The notes under the pieces: generated by a model
Told to the model about the DNA's origin: nothing
The model's input: only the letters and a program-made list of their open reading frames with translations
The model's database searches: none
Assembly: GCA_009926615.1 (NCBI GenBank)
Contig: RFOM01000012.1
Span: 1-64,000 of the forward strand
Direction of reading: 5' to 3'
Length of the DNA stretch: 64,000 nucleotides
Source: Pseudomonadota bacterium
GTDB taxonomy: Bacteria > Bdellovibrionota_B > Oligoflexia > Silvanigrellales > Silvanigrellaceae
Translations under genes and position numbers: made by a program
In this document: positions 49,513 to 58,773 of the stretch, in pieces
Layout: each line of letters opens with the position of its first letter
Numbering within the stretch: position 1 is the first letter of the stretch

Positions 49513-50410
49513 AAAGCTTAATCTTTTCGGATCCGAGTCATTTCTGCTGGCGGACTGGCGGGAACGTTCGCTCAGGTTTCCCGCCGGCCTTCATGGGGCC
49601 AACCCGCCTTCTGTCGCGACTGATTCTTTTGTTTCCCTTGACGAAGTCGGTCGCGGATGTGTGGCCGGACCGGTGGTCGTCTGCGCGACACTCTGGCAGG
49701 CGGGAACCGTTGAAAAGGAATTTTCAGATTGGGTTTCAGGGCTTCGGGACAGCAAAAAGATGTCCGCAAAACTGCGGGAACGTTCATTTATAACCGCTGA
49801 AAACATGAATTTCCTGAGCAACCGGACTGAATGGAAAACCCCTCCTGAACCCCGAATCAAGCAAAAGTTTTCGCCTCAAAAGCTGCAGCTGCCGCGGCAG
49901 ATCGTCAAATGGACAGACGCAAAATTGAAGGCGGAACTCGAAAGACGGCCCAAAATCAGGGCCGCTGCGGACTTACCCTCATACAGGCTTGCCTCGTGCC
50001 AAATCGGCTTTGCAGATGCTGCGGAAATTGACGCCTTCGGGATAATTCCCGCCCTCGGACTGGCGGCTTCACGGGCTCTGCATCAGATCGGCACGGCAGA
50101 GATGCCGGAAGTCATTTTTTTCGACGGTCACCGTCCTGCCGCTCTGCTGCCCCCTTGGGACGCACTTCCCCAAATCCTTGTAACTAAAGGGGATGATCTC
50201 CTCAAAAGTATTTCTGCCAGTTCGGTGATAGCGAAAGTCGTCCGCGACCGCTGGATGAATAATTACTCAAATATTTTGCCTGCTTATTCATTCGACACAC
50301 ACTGCGGCTACGGGACCGAAAAGCACCGGCAGGCGATCCTCAAACACGGTCCGTCCGTTCTCCACAGACACAGTTTCCTGAAAAATATTTGCCCTGAGTC
50401 CGTCCGTTGA
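49499..50410 (+). CDS. rnhB: Ribonuclease HII with a lineage-specific insertion
   Basis: 303 residues (typical about 200). It removes ribonucleotides from DNA. Conserved: SLDEVGRGCVAGPV, RDSKKMS, KGDDLLKSISASSVIAKVVRDRWM and YSFDTHCGYGTEKHRQAI. About 55 residues between RERSF and YRLASCQIGFADAAEID, a basic and Pro-rich stretch (KTPPEPRIKQKFSPQK and following), have no counterpart in E. coli RnhB. There is also a 45-residue N-terminal lead. The TTG start overlaps trxA and may be wrong by a few codons. Confidence 0.9.
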   Translation: MPTGKKLNLFGSESFLLADWRERSLRFPAGLHGANPPSVATDSFVSLDEVGRGCVAGPVVVCATLWQAGTVEKEFSDWVSGLRDSKKMSAKLRERSFITAENMNFLSNRTEWKTPPEPRIKQKFSPQKLQLPRQIVKWTDAKLKAELERRPKIRAAADLPSYRLASCQIGFADAAEIDAFGIIPALGLAASRALHQIGTAEMPEVIFFDGHRPAALLPPWDALPQILVTKGDDLLKSISASSVIAKVVRDRWMNNYSNILPAYSFDTHCGYGTEKHRQAILKHGPSVLHRHSFLKNICPESVR

Positions 50411-50508
50411 CGGGGCCAATCTCAAAAAATCAGAGAACATTCCGATTCGGATCCTAAGGAATAAGAGGCACCGTTTGAGCCCTGAAGAAAGGGTCTTGGA
50501 GGTGAAAG

Positions 50509-50847
50509 ATGGCAACGGGTCCTTTGAATACAGTCGCAGCAAAAGATTCTTATGAGCTCTACAAGGAGCTCTCGGATGAACTCATGACGCCCATCGAGTC
50601 AAACATCGATGCCGCTGTCAGATACGAATTGTATGTAAGCAAACTGATTTATCTGGATAATTTGCAACAGCAGTGTTTTTTGAGCGTGAACGGATGCCAG
50701 ACGGGCAGCTCCCGCACATTCCACGAGAGCGATATGGAGCAAATCAAAAAGGCAATCGAGTGCACCCACCGGTTTATGCGCGAAACAATCCTTGAAGCGC
50801 TGGAAAAGCGACTGACCTGTTACTCTGCACAAGGGCAAACAGCATGA
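50509..50847 (+). CDS. Small unknown protein, first of a pair
   Basis: 112 residues, helical and acidic to neutral, with no signal or membrane helix. A strong GGAGGTG lies 4-5 bases before the ATG. Four Cys residues are scattered, and I recognise no family. It overlaps the next gene by 4 bp (ATGA), so the two proteins are probably made together. Confidence 0.7.
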   Translation: MATGPLNTVAAKDSYELYKELSDELMTPIESNIDAAVRYELYVSKLIYLDNLQQQCFLSVNGCQTGSSRTFHESDMEQIKKAIECTHRFMRETILEALEKRLTCYSAQGQTA

Positions 50848-51353
50848 ACTTGTCTCTCCGCGAAGTTGTCGATGCCTTTGAGCGGACGTCTCTCGACGAC
50901 CGGCTGCATCTGATTGTCAACTCGACGGAAGAACTCGACGTCTGCATTCAGTTCGACAGAAGCGATCAAATCAAATGCTGGACGTTTTATTTCAGAGAGG
51001 CACGCGAAGAATCTGCGAAACAATGCTCCAGAAACCACTTTGCAGATGTTGCACGTGCATTCCGTCTCGACGAGGCCGGTCTGACGAAAGAGCTTGCCGG
51101 ACATCTTCTGACTCAGGCCGCATTCGCGGACCAGTTTGTTCGTGAAATACAGGAAATTCTCGGCGAGGAAGCAGTGCGGGAAAGCATCATGCGGACCCAA
51201 ATGTTCATGGATGCACTGAAAGACGCTGTGTCATCCGCTTTGGAAACGAAATCTCAACCGCCCTCTGCGTCGACCGCGTCAGCCTCTCCTGACGGAGCCC
51301 TCCAGCCCCCTTCCGGCACAAACCTGAAGTTCCGTGTTATCAAAGGGTCTTAA
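50844..51353 (+). CDS. Small unknown protein, second of a pair
   Basis: 169 residues. The first ~130 are mixed alpha/beta and helical. The last ~35 are Ser/Ala/Pro-rich and look like a flexible linker ending in a short strand (NLKFRVIKGS). There is no signal peptide. It is translationally coupled to the preceding gene (ATGA) and separated from ffh by 114 bp that contain the ffh promoter. Function unknown. Confidence 0.7.
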   Translation: MNLSLREVVDAFERTSLDDRLHLIVNSTEELDVCIQFDRSDQIKCWTFYFREAREESAKQCSRNHFADVARAFRLDEAGLTKELAGHLLTQAAFADQFVREIQEILGEEAVRESIMRTQMFMDALKDAVSSALETKSQPPSASTASASPDGALQPPSGTNLKFRVIKGS

Positions 51354-51394
51354 AAAAATAATAATAACAGACAATTAAACATCGCTTTTGATGT

Positions 51395-51423
51395 TTGACC
51401 CGCCTCGGACCTAAGGCTATAAG
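51395..51423 (+). promoter_or_regulatory. Sigma-70-type promoter of ffh
   Basis: TTGACC (51395-51400) and TATAAG (51418-51423) separated by 17 bases; 5/6 matches each. A 7-bp inverted repeat AAACATC/GATGTTT lies just upstream and touches the -35 region. Confidence 0.65.
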
Positions 51424-51467
51424 CCGCCTTTGCCATACAGCACCCGTGCTCAGCAAAGGTTATCACT

Positions 51468-53060
51468 ATGTTTGATATCGTCACTCAAGGCTTCAAGGAC
51501 GCATCTCTTAAACTCAAGGGACAAACGCGGCTCACCGAGGAAAACATTTCTCCTGCGCTCGACACTGTCCGCAGAAGTCTTTTGGATGCCGACGTTGATT
51601 ACGGGGTTGTCAAAAACTTTCTCGAAAGCGTCCGAACATCTGCTTTGGGTTCAGTTGTCCACACCAAAGCTAAAACAGCAGATCTGAAAGCTTCAGCCGG
51701 CGACCATTTTATCAAGCTCTGTCATGACGAACTCCTGAACCTTTTGGGCGGTCAGCAGGCGCGCATCGAAAAGAACCCCAAAGGACCGACGGTCATATTG
51801 CTTGTCGGGCTTCAGGGTGCCGGCAAAACCACTCACGCAGCAAAACTCGCGCGGTTGCTCAAAGAAACGCAGAATATGCGTCCGCTTTTGATTGCTGCGG
51901 ATGTCTACAGACCGGCAGCACGCGAGCAGCTTAAAGTTCTCGGTGAACGCATCGACGTTCCGGTCTTCACGCTCGAAACCTCCGATGCCGTAGAAATTGC
52001 GCGCAAAGGACTTGAGTTTGCCCGTCAGGAATGGCTGGACCTCGTGATTGTCGACACGGCAGGACGACTTGCCGTCGATGACACGCTGATGACCGAAATT
52101 GAAAACATTAAGTCGGCCGTTCAACCTCAAAACGTGCTTTTGGTCATAGACGCCATGATCGGTCAGGATGCCGTCCGGACGGCAAGCGCTTTCGATCAGC
52201 GCGTCAATCTTACCGGTGTTATTCTGACCAAGCTCGACGGCGATACACGCGGCGGTGCGGCACTTTCGATAAAAAAAGTCACCGGAAAAAATATCTTGTT
52301 CACCGGTGTCGGCGAAAGTCTCGAACGTTTGGAAGAATTCCGTCCCGAAGGAATGGCGACCCGCATTCTCGGAATGGGCGACGTCGTTGGTCTGATGCAG
52401 GATTTCTCGAAAGCGATCGACGAGGAAGAAGCAGCCCGCAGTGCCGGCCGAATGATGGAAGGACACTTCGATTTCAACGACTTTCTGGGAATGCTGCAAA
52501 GCATTCAAAAAATGGGGCCGCTGAAGGACATCATCTCCAAAACTCCTCTGGCAGGTCAGCTGAACCAGCAGGACCTCGACAAAGTCGATGACAGGGAAAT
52601 GGTCCGCGTCGCTGCGATCGTGCGTTCAATGACCCGTGCGGAACGTGAAAATCCGGAGTTGCTTCTGCCCAAAACACCCGATGGCCGTTCGCGCCATCAG
52701 CGCATTGCGCGCGGTTCGGGACGTACCGAAAAAGACGTCAAGGATCTTGTTGAACGCTTTATGCAGATGAAGCAAATGATGGGCCTTTTTACCGGCGGCT
52801 TGGGCGGCGGACTGCTTGGAAAGATTCCGGGTATGGGCGGTCTGAATCAGCTTGCCAACATGGCCAAAATGATGCGAGGCGGCGGCATGGGCGCAATGGG
52901 CGGTTTGCCCGGAATGGCCGGCATGGGCGGAATGGGCGGCATGATGGGCGGTTTCGGCGGCGGACGCGGCGGTTTGTCGACTCAGGATCTTGCTGAAATC
53001 AACCGCCAGCGCAAAAAGAAAAAAGAAGAAAAGAAAGCGCGCTCAAAAGGACGCCGCTGA
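51468..53060 (+). CDS. ffh: Signal recognition particle protein Ffh
   Basis: A 530-residue SRP54 GTPase that delivers nascent inner-membrane proteins to FtsY. It carries the N domain, then the G domain with GLQGAGKTTHAAKLA, DVYRPAAREQL, VDTAGRLAVDD and TKLDGDTRGGAALS, then the Met-rich M domain. The M-domain C-terminus is unusually long and Gly/Met-rich (GGMGAMGG-type stretches) before the basic end KKKKEEKKARSKGRR. No 4.5S RNA gene was recognised in the window. Confidence 0.96.
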   Translation: MFDIVTQGFKDASLKLKGQTRLTEENISPALDTVRRSLLDADVDYGVVKNFLESVRTSALGSVVHTKAKTADLKASAGDHFIKLCHDELLNLLGGQQARIEKNPKGPTVILLVGLQGAGKTTHAAKLARLLKETQNMRPLLIAADVYRPAAREQLKVLGERIDVPVFTLETSDAVEIARKGLEFARQEWLDLVIVDTAGRLAVDDTLMTEIENIKSAVQPQNVLLVIDAMIGQDAVRTASAFDQRVNLTGVILTKLDGDTRGGAALSIKKVTGKNILFTGVGESLERLEEFRPEGMATRILGMGDVVGLMQDFSKAIDEEEAARSAGRMMEGHFDFNDFLGMLQSIQKMGPLKDIISKTPLAGQLNQQDLDKVDDREMVRVAAIVRSMTRAERENPELLLPKTPDGRSRHQRIARGSGRTEKDVKDLVERFMQMKQMMGLFTGGLGGGLLGKIPGMGGLNQLANMAKMMRGGGMGAMGGLPGMAGMGGMGGMMGGFGGGRGGLSTQDLAEINRQRKKKKEEKKARSKGRR

Positions 53061-53091
53061 GAGTTCTGCAAAATTTGAAGGATATGTGTTC

Positions 53092-54630
53092 ATGTTTCAT
53101 CGGCCTGTTAAAAATCTCCACCTCGATGCTCCGGCAAACGCGGTCGACGAAAATCCGTTCGCAAAGTACATGCCCAAACCGCAGGTGAACTATCCCGATG
53201 TCGGGCAGGAAAATCAGGTCTACCTCAAGAAGGTTTACGTTCAGACTTGGGGTTGTCAGATGAACGTCGCGGACACGGAGCGGATGCTGGGGCTTCTGGG
53301 ACGGTGTAACTACCGCCCGACCGATTCACTTGAAAATGCCGACTTGGTCCTGCTCAACACCTGCCACATCAGGGAAAAAGCAAGACACAAACTTGTCAGC
53401 CGACTGGGTGAAATTCGTCCGCTGAAACAGGCCAATCCCGATATGATATTGGCAGTCACGGGCTGCGTTGCACAGGCCGAGGCAAAACAACTCGGCAAAG
53501 AAGTTCCTTTCGTCGATCTCATTATCGGTCCCGATCAAATCGAAAGTCTTCCGGCGTTGCTCGAAGACGTGGTTACAAAATCGGAAGCGAAGAAAGAGCA
53601 GCGCGCATTCGGCGTGCAGCAGCCCGTTATTGAAGCCGGCTTCCTGAAAGACGGCGGTTATTCGATTCCTGTTGACGTTGTGCCGCCTTATCTTGACGAA
53701 ACCAAAAACGAAGTCAGCAAGTATGTAAACATCATCAAGGGATGCAACAACTTCTGTACCTTCTGCGTCGTTCCGTACACACGCGGCCGCGAAAAAAGCC
53801 GAAAGGCCGAAGAAATTCTCGACGAAGTCAAATTTTACGTGAGCAAGGGAATCAAAGAGATCATCCTGCTCGGACAAAACGTAAATTCTTACGGCCTCGA
53901 TTTTCTGTCCGAGCAGCCTCCGACGGCTGCCGCGCTTCCTGCTGATGTCATGCTTCCCTTCGCCGAACTCCTTTACAAAGTTTCGGAGATTGAAGGCGTT
54001 CAGCGTATTCGTTTTACAACATCAAATCCGCACGATTTTACTCCGTCGCTGGCGAAGGCCTTTGCCGATTTGCCGAAACTCTGCAACGCATTCCATCTGC
54101 CGGTACAGGCGGGTTCAAACAGAATTCTTGATCGCATGAACCGGCAGTATACACGCGAAGAGTATCTGGAGAGGGTGCGCTGGATTCGCGAAGTTCGTCC
54201 GGATATTGCCTTCAGTACCGACATTATCGTCGGTTTCCCCGGAGAGACCGAGGAGGAGTTCGAAGAAACTCTCTCGCTGGTCAAAGAAATGAAATACGCC
54301 TTCATTTACGCTTTCAAATACTCTCCGCGCAAAGGCACTCCGGCAACCCGCTTCAAGGAGCAGGTTCCCGAAGCCGAAAAAGACCGCCGTCTTCAGCGTC
54401 TTCTTGCCGTTCAGCGGGCCGAGACTGAAAGACAAAACCTCGCAGAAATCGGAAAGACCCGCGAGGTCATGGTCCTCTACAAAAACACAAAAGAAGAAAA
54501 CAGCTGGTACGGCAGAACTTACGAAGGCCGGCTGGTCAAAGTTGCCGCAGCCCGTGACCTGCTTGGAAGACTCGTTGAGGTCAGAATTTCGGGTGCCAAC
54601 ATCACTGCGTTGGAAGGCGCTCCGGCCTGA
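53092..54630 (+). CDS. miaB: tRNA methylthiotransferase MiaB
   Basis: A 512-residue radical SAM enzyme that makes ms2i6A37 in tRNA. N-terminal cluster ligands lie in TWGCQMNVADTERM, NTCHIREKA and VTGCVAQAEA. The SAM cluster GCNNFCTFCVV has Cys218, 222 and 225, and a C-terminal TRAM domain follows. The N-terminus is about 40 residues longer than usual. ATG 53092 is chosen for its GAAGGA site. The frame continues upstream inside ffh but in another phase. It follows ffh by 31 bp and is probably cotranscribed. Confidence 0.95.
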   Translation: MFHRPVKNLHLDAPANAVDENPFAKYMPKPQVNYPDVGQENQVYLKKVYVQTWGCQMNVADTERMLGLLGRCNYRPTDSLENADLVLLNTCHIREKARHKLVSRLGEIRPLKQANPDMILAVTGCVAQAEAKQLGKEVPFVDLIIGPDQIESLPALLEDVVTKSEAKKEQRAFGVQQPVIEAGFLKDGGYSIPVDVVPPYLDETKNEVSKYVNIIKGCNNFCTFCVVPYTRGREKSRKAEEILDEVKFYVSKGIKEIILLGQNVNSYGLDFLSEQPPTAAALPADVMLPFAELLYKVSEIEGVQRIRFTTSNPHDFTPSLAKAFADLPKLCNAFHLPVQAGSNRILDRMNRQYTREEYLERVRWIREVRPDIAFSTDIIVGFPGETEEEFEETLSLVKEMKYAFIYAFKYSPRKGTPATRFKEQVPEAEKDRRLQRLLAVQRAETERQNLAEIGKTREVMVLYKNTKEENSWYGRTYEGRLVKVAAARDLLGRLVEVRISGANITALEGAPA

Positions 54631-54665
54631 ACGAATCCGGCCGGCAAATGCCTCGGCCGGTCACT

Positions 54666-55412
54666 TCAGGATGCATCTTTCTCAGCATCTTCCGGCTCAA
54701 GACTCAGCGAACCATCGTCCTCAGACTCGATCAGCGCAGGAGGTTCAGATGCCGGACCTGTGCCGAGCCGCTTGTTGAGTTTCTGAAACAAGTCCGGATC
54801 CTTCCTCTCATAGCGCTTCAAAAATCGCGTGATTTGAGTCGGGTTGTCCCGAAATTTCAGTGTCAGAATCCTCGCGAGGCGAATCTCTTCCTGCTCAGAC
54901 ACGGCCTTTGCCTTGATGGCGAACGCCAACGCGCTCAGGCGGACCCATAATTTGGGATAACGCAGGTAAATTTTCAGTCGCGACGAATTGTAACCGGTTT
55001 CGATCGGACTCCAGCTGTCGATTTCTCCCAAAGCCTCGAGCACCGCCCTGCCGCTTCTCACGCCGTCGGGTTTTGAGCGGAGAATACCTTCTTCCCAAAG
55101 GCTGTCTTCGAGAAGTTCATCGCCGAGCAACTCAAGACCGCCCGCAGATTCGAGATTCAGAATTCCGCCGTCGGCATCATCTGCAGGCAGACCTTTGCCC
55201 TGACGCTTTTTGTCTTTTTTTGTGTTGCCCTGCGCAGGAGTATTGAGCGGATCAAACGTCTGGTCTTTGTTTCCGGAAGGTAACACCGCACTTTTCAGGG
55301 AGACGATAAATGAATCAACCTCATCCGGGTACGAATCCATGATGAACCATGCGGCTGAACCCGTCAGAAAAATCACCGACAAGAAAATCTTGGTGCGGTC
55401 ACTGATATTCAT
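54666..55412 (-). CDS. Membrane-anchored protein of unknown function
   Basis: 248 residues with one N-terminal membrane helix (about 8-25, IFLSVIFLTGSAAWFIM). A disordered acidic/Gly section (50-110) and a helical C-terminal domain (about 130-215) follow, with an acidic tail rich in Glu and Asp. I do not recognise it. It converges with miaB and diverges from etfB. Confidence 0.7.
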   Translation of the reverse strand: MNISDRTKIFLSVIFLTGSAAWFIMDSYPDEVDSFIVSLKSAVLPSGNKDQTFDPLNTPAQGNTKKDKKRQGKGLPADDADGGILNLESAGGLELLGDELLEDSLWEEGILRSKPDGVRSGRAVLEALGEIDSWSPIETGYNSSRLKIYLRYPKLWVRLSALAFAIKAKAVSEQEEIRLARILTLKFRDNPTQITRFLKRYERKDPDLFQKLNKRLGTGPASEPPALIESEDDGSLSLEPEDAEKDAS

Positions 55413-55499
55413 TTTGGCCCATCCGTGAAAAAATACGAAACGCCTTTACCGTTCAACGCTGTTATCGGCAGAAATCCCGAAAACTCAGCAGCTTATATT

Positions 55500-55527
55500 T
55501 TGACTGAAGTAGGAAAATATGTAGACT
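55500..55527 (+). promoter_or_regulatory. Probable promoter of etfBA
   Basis: TTGACT (55500-55505) and TAGACT (55522-55527) with a 16-base spacer, 37 bases before the GTG start, which is preceded by AAGGAGG. Confidence 0.45.
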
Positions 55528-55563
55528 CCGAAGGCTTAGTGATGACTTTTTAAGGAGGAACCC

Positions 55564-56343
55564 GTGAAAATTCTTGTCCTTGTGAAACATGTGCCCGACA
55601 CCGAGACAAAAGTCAGGCTTGCAGGCGGGGGGCAGGCTCTGGATGAGTCCGAATTCAAATATATGGTCAATCCATATGATGAATTTGCAATCGAAGAAGC
55701 AGTCAGAACTCAGGAAAAAAATGGCGGCGAAAGTGTTGTCGTCAGCATGGGACCCGCCCGCGTTCAGGAGGCAATGCGTAAAGCCATGGCGATGGGTATC
55801 GACCGCGGCGTTTGGATCAACACAGAAGGCCACACGCAGGAACTTGATTCCTTTTGTGTCGCAACGGCACTGGCCAAGGTTATCGGTGAAGAAAAGCCGG
55901 ATGTTGTTTTTCTCGGACAAAAAGCAATCGACGATGATGCTGCCCACATAGGCCCGATGGTTGCTGAATTATGCAGCTTGCCGCACGTTCAGGTCGTCAT
56001 CAAGGCCGAGTGGCAGAACGGCGGACAGTCCGCACGAGTTGAGCGCGAAGTTGAAGGCGGAATGGTTGAAGTCTACGATGTTACCACTCCGGTCATTCTG
56101 GGTGCGCACAAGAGCCTGAACGAACCGCGCTTCCCTCCTCTCCCCGGAATCATGAAGGCCAAAAAGAAGCCGTTGGCTGAAAAGAAAATTACTGAAGTTC
56201 TGACTGACAGCGCTCTGGTCACAACCCGCAGTTATTCTCTGCCGGCAGAAAAATCGGCCGGAAAGGTCTTCAAGGGAGAACCGCTGCCTGACATGGTAAA
56301 AAAGGTTGTCGGTCTTCTTCGCAGCGAAGCCAAAGTGATTTGA
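55564..56343 (+). CDS. etfB: Electron transfer flavoprotein beta subunit
   Basis: A 259-residue small ETF subunit carrying electrons from acyl-CoA dehydrogenases to the ETF:quinone oxidoreductase. It has the ETF-beta signature region (VNPYDEFAIEEAVR; the AMP/FAD-side KAIDDDAAHIGP; KKKPL near the end). It starts with GTG 55564 behind a strong AAGGAGG. It is followed by etfA 28 bp later, the usual order. Confidence 0.94.
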   Translation: MKILVLVKHVPDTETKVRLAGGGQALDESEFKYMVNPYDEFAIEEAVRTQEKNGGESVVVSMGPARVQEAMRKAMAMGIDRGVWINTEGHTQELDSFCVATALAKVIGEEKPDVVFLGQKAIDDDAAHIGPMVAELCSLPHVQVVIKAEWQNGGQSARVEREVEGGMVEVYDVTTPVILGAHKSLNEPRFPPLPGIMKAKKKPLAEKKITEVLTDSALVTTRSYSLPAEKSAGKVFKGEPLPDMVKKVVGLLRSEAKVI

Positions 56344-56371
56344 GAATCGGGAAAGTTTGGGAGAACTGAAA

Positions 56372-57352
56372 ATGAAAATTCTAGTTTACGCAGAGGTCCG
56401 CAACGGAAAACTCAAATCCACCGCGGCCGAAATGTTGACCGAGGCGCGGAAATTAACCAACAACAACACTGAGAACATTCACGCAGTTCTGCTTGGCGAA
56501 GGTTGTTCCGCACACGCGCAGACACTTGCCGCCTACGGCGCAGGAAAGGTGTTCGTCGTCGAAACACCCGAAACCAACACCTACCAGTGTGAACCGCATA
56601 TCCAGACAATCAGCCAGCTCGTGCAGAACAACGGCTACACCCTTGTCCTCGGACCGGCATCACCCACCGGCCGCGATTTTTTTCCAAGACTTGCCGTGCG
56701 TCACAAGGCCGGAATGCTGACGGATGTTGTCTCGGTTAAAAACGACAGCGGAAAAATCGTTGCCCGCCGTCCGATTTATGCAGGAAAATGCATTGCCGAG
56801 GTTTGCAGTCAAACTGCTCTGACTTTTGTGACCGTCCGTCCGAATGTCATTCCGAGCGAAATTTTCAATTCATCCGCTTCGGCGGCAACAGAAAAATTCA
56901 CTCCAAATTTCAATGCTTCGGCTTTCAAGTCCAAAATTGCGGACGTCCGGAAGGGTAAGTCCGAGAAGCCGGACCTCACCGAAGCGAGCCTGATTATTTC
57001 CGGCGGACGCGCCATGGGCAATGCGGATAATTTCAAAATTCTTCATGACCTTGCTGACATTGTCGGTGCAACTGTGGGTGCTTCGCGCGCGGCTGTGGAT
57101 TCGGGGTACGCTCCCCACGACATGCAGGTTGGTCAAACCGGCAAAACCGTCAATCCCAACCTATATATGGCATTCGGTATTTCAGGCTCAATCCAGCACT
57201 TGGCCGGAATGCGGACTTCAAAAGTGATTGTAGCAATCAACACTGATCCCGATGCACCTATTTTCCAAAAGGCTGATTACGGTATTGTGGCTGATTTGTT
57301 TCAGGCCGTTCCTCTGTTCAAAGATGAACTCAAAAAGATCACCGACGCCTGA
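56372..57352 (+). CDS. etfA: Electron transfer flavoprotein alpha subunit
   Basis: 326 residues. The C-terminal FAD domain is well conserved: [19 protein letters not shown], the [17 protein letters not shown] segment, [14 protein letters not shown] and [16 protein letters not shown] 56372 is preferred over 56357 because GGGAG lies 8 bases upstream and translation begins at the conserved MKILVYAE. Confidence 0.95.
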   Translation: MKILVYAEVRNGKLKSTAAEMLTEARKLTNNNTENIHAVLLGEGCSAHAQTLAAYGAGKVFVVETPETNTYQCEPHIQTISQLVQNNGYTLVLGPASPTGRDFFPRLAVRHKAGMLTDVVSVKNDSGKIVARRPIYAGKCIAEVCSQTALTFVTVRPNVIPSEIFNSSASAATEKFTPNFNASAFKSKIADVRKGKSEKPDLTEASLIISGGRAMGNADNFKILHDLADIVGATVGASRAAVDSGYAPHDMQVGQTGKTVNPNLYMAFGISGSIQHLAGMRTSKVIVAINTDPDAPIFQKADYGIVADLFQAVPLFKDELKKITDA

Positions 57353-57366
57353 TCGGGAAATTTGAA

Positions 57367-58050
57367 ATGAATTTGAAGCGACTGCCCTTTTATTTTTCGT
57401 TCAGCTTCGGGATATTTTCACAGTCTGCAAAGGCTGTTGAGATTCCGGTAGATGTTGGATTGGGGCCGTCGCTTTACAGCATTCCTGATACTCTTCAGCA
57501 GTCACCGCTAAAGCCGTTTTGGGGTCTGAATCTGGACATCAAAGCGGTGATTAACCGCGAGATGATAGCGAAGTACAAAGACAAGATACCACAGAAGTTC
57601 AGAAAGACTCTTGAAAAAACTGACGAGGTAAAAGTCGGCTATCTTTTCATACCCAGCAACATCATGATTGGAATTCCCGAAAATTCCGGCGGCCCTTCAA
57701 TCTACGGAGTGTCATGGAAACCCGTCGGGGTTAACCTGCCCGTCGATTTGTCGGTGGCAAAACTTTCGATCGGTTCAAAGATACTCCTGACTTATGCGAT
57801 GATTAAAACTGCCGGAACGGAAACAAATAAAGTCACTTCGACAACCCATTTCATCCGCCCCGGACTTGATCTCAATTCTGAGCTTGAATTTATGTTTTCG
57901 GACTCATTCCTTTTCTCTGCGGGAGCTGCGTACAGCTTTTATATTCCGCAGGAGATGAACGGTTCGGGCAATAAGAAATACTCGCTTTGGAGAATCGCCG
58001 AGGGACGGGCAACTCTCCATTACAGATTCCCTGTCGATGTAAAAATCTGA
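57367..58050 (+). CDS. Exported outer-membrane-like protein of unknown function
   Basis: 227 residues with a signal peptide (residues 1-22, ending SAKA). The remainder alternates hydrophobic and polar residues with aromatic-ended strands (LHYRFPVDVKI at the C-terminus), as in small outer-membrane barrels. It begins 14 bp after etfA, so it may be cotranscribed. No family recognised. Confidence 0.7.
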   Translation: MNLKRLPFYFSFSFGIFSQSAKAVEIPVDVGLGPSLYSIPDTLQQSPLKPFWGLNLDIKAVINREMIAKYKDKIPQKFRKTLEKTDEVKVGYLFIPSNIMIGIPENSGGPSIYGVSWKPVGVNLPVDLSVAKLSIGSKILLTYAMIKTAGTETNKVTSTTHFIRPGLDLNSELEFMFSDSFLFSAGAAYSFYIPQEMNGSGNKKYSLWRIAEGRATLHYRFPVDVKI

Positions 58051-58065
58051 AGAAAAGGTGACCGG

Positions 58066-58773
58066 TTATTTCGGCATGCAGGTCGGCATATCGATGTCAT
58101 TTGCGGCGGTACATTTGACAGCACCAAGATCAACAGTTTCGGGACCGACGAACCGGACAAACAAATCCGAGCTTTCGAAAACCTTGTTTGTTGAGTTTCC
58201 GTCTTCGTAGCAAACCGTGTGAACAGTCAGCTGCTTTGCAGAATCCTTGGTCTTGACGCAGCGCCAGCGCCAAGCATTGTCGGCGGGATTGTCAGACGCT
58301 GTCGTCAAATTCTGTTTTGTAACGCGGTTGGCGGTTTCAATTCGGATTGTTGCCCCTTGGCTTGGATTTGCAGGCGTCAGATCCTGAGCAATCCAGTCGC
58401 CCAGCGTCGCGCCGTCCAAACTGCATTTCGCGCTGATCGAAGCCGCTCCCTGAGGTTGAATCGTCAGACAGTTGTTGCTGTCGGTCTTGTTCAACCAATA
58501 TGAAACTTGGCTTTTGGCTGATGCTGCAGGCGGAACAACAGGAGCACCCCCTCCTCCGTCGCCTCCGCCGCCTCCGCCGCCTCCGTTCGGCAATTCCTTC
58601 ACACGCGAACCATCGTCAGTTTGCGGCGGCTTCGCAGCGGGTTCTGCGGGAACCGGCGGGATCGGGGGTATAGTTGCAGAAGTTCTCTGGGGAGGATTGA
58701 CGCATCCGCCGGCGAGCATGAGTCCTGATGCCGAAAACGAAATCAAATATTTAAAATATTTATTTGGCTTCAA
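58066..58773 (-). CDS. Lipoprotein with a Pro-rich and poly-Gly linker
   Basis: 235 residues. Lipobox LAGGC (Cys24) is followed by a Pro-rich segment and a run of Gly residues (about 63-80), then a Cys-containing C-terminal domain of about 150 residues with WRWRCVKTKDS. The domain could be a small ligand-binding beta fold. It starts with TTG 58773 behind GGGAG and overlaps the upstream PilZ gene by 14 bp. Confidence 0.72.
   Translation of the reverse strand: MKPNKYFKYLISFSASGLMLAGGCVNPPQRTSATIPPIPPVPAEPAAKPPQTDDGSRVKELPNGGGGGGGGDGGGGAPVVPPAASAKSQVSYWLNKTDSNNCLTIQPQGAASISAKCSLDGATLGDWIAQDLTPANPSQGATIRIETANRVTKQNLTTASDNPADNAWRWRCVKTKDSAKQLTVHTVCYEDGNSTNKVFESSDLFVRFVGPETVDLGAVKCTAANDIDMPTCMPK

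Noticed and set aside
50509..51353. Toxin-antitoxin pair
   Set aside because: Neither protein shows a toxin fold or a DNA-binding antitoxin motif, and the sizes are atypical. I list them only as unknown.
54632..54660. CCGGCCG/CGGCCGG hairpin after miaB as a terminator
   Set aside because: The stem is good but no T-run follows on either strand, so termination is not supported; it may still stabilise the mRNA end.
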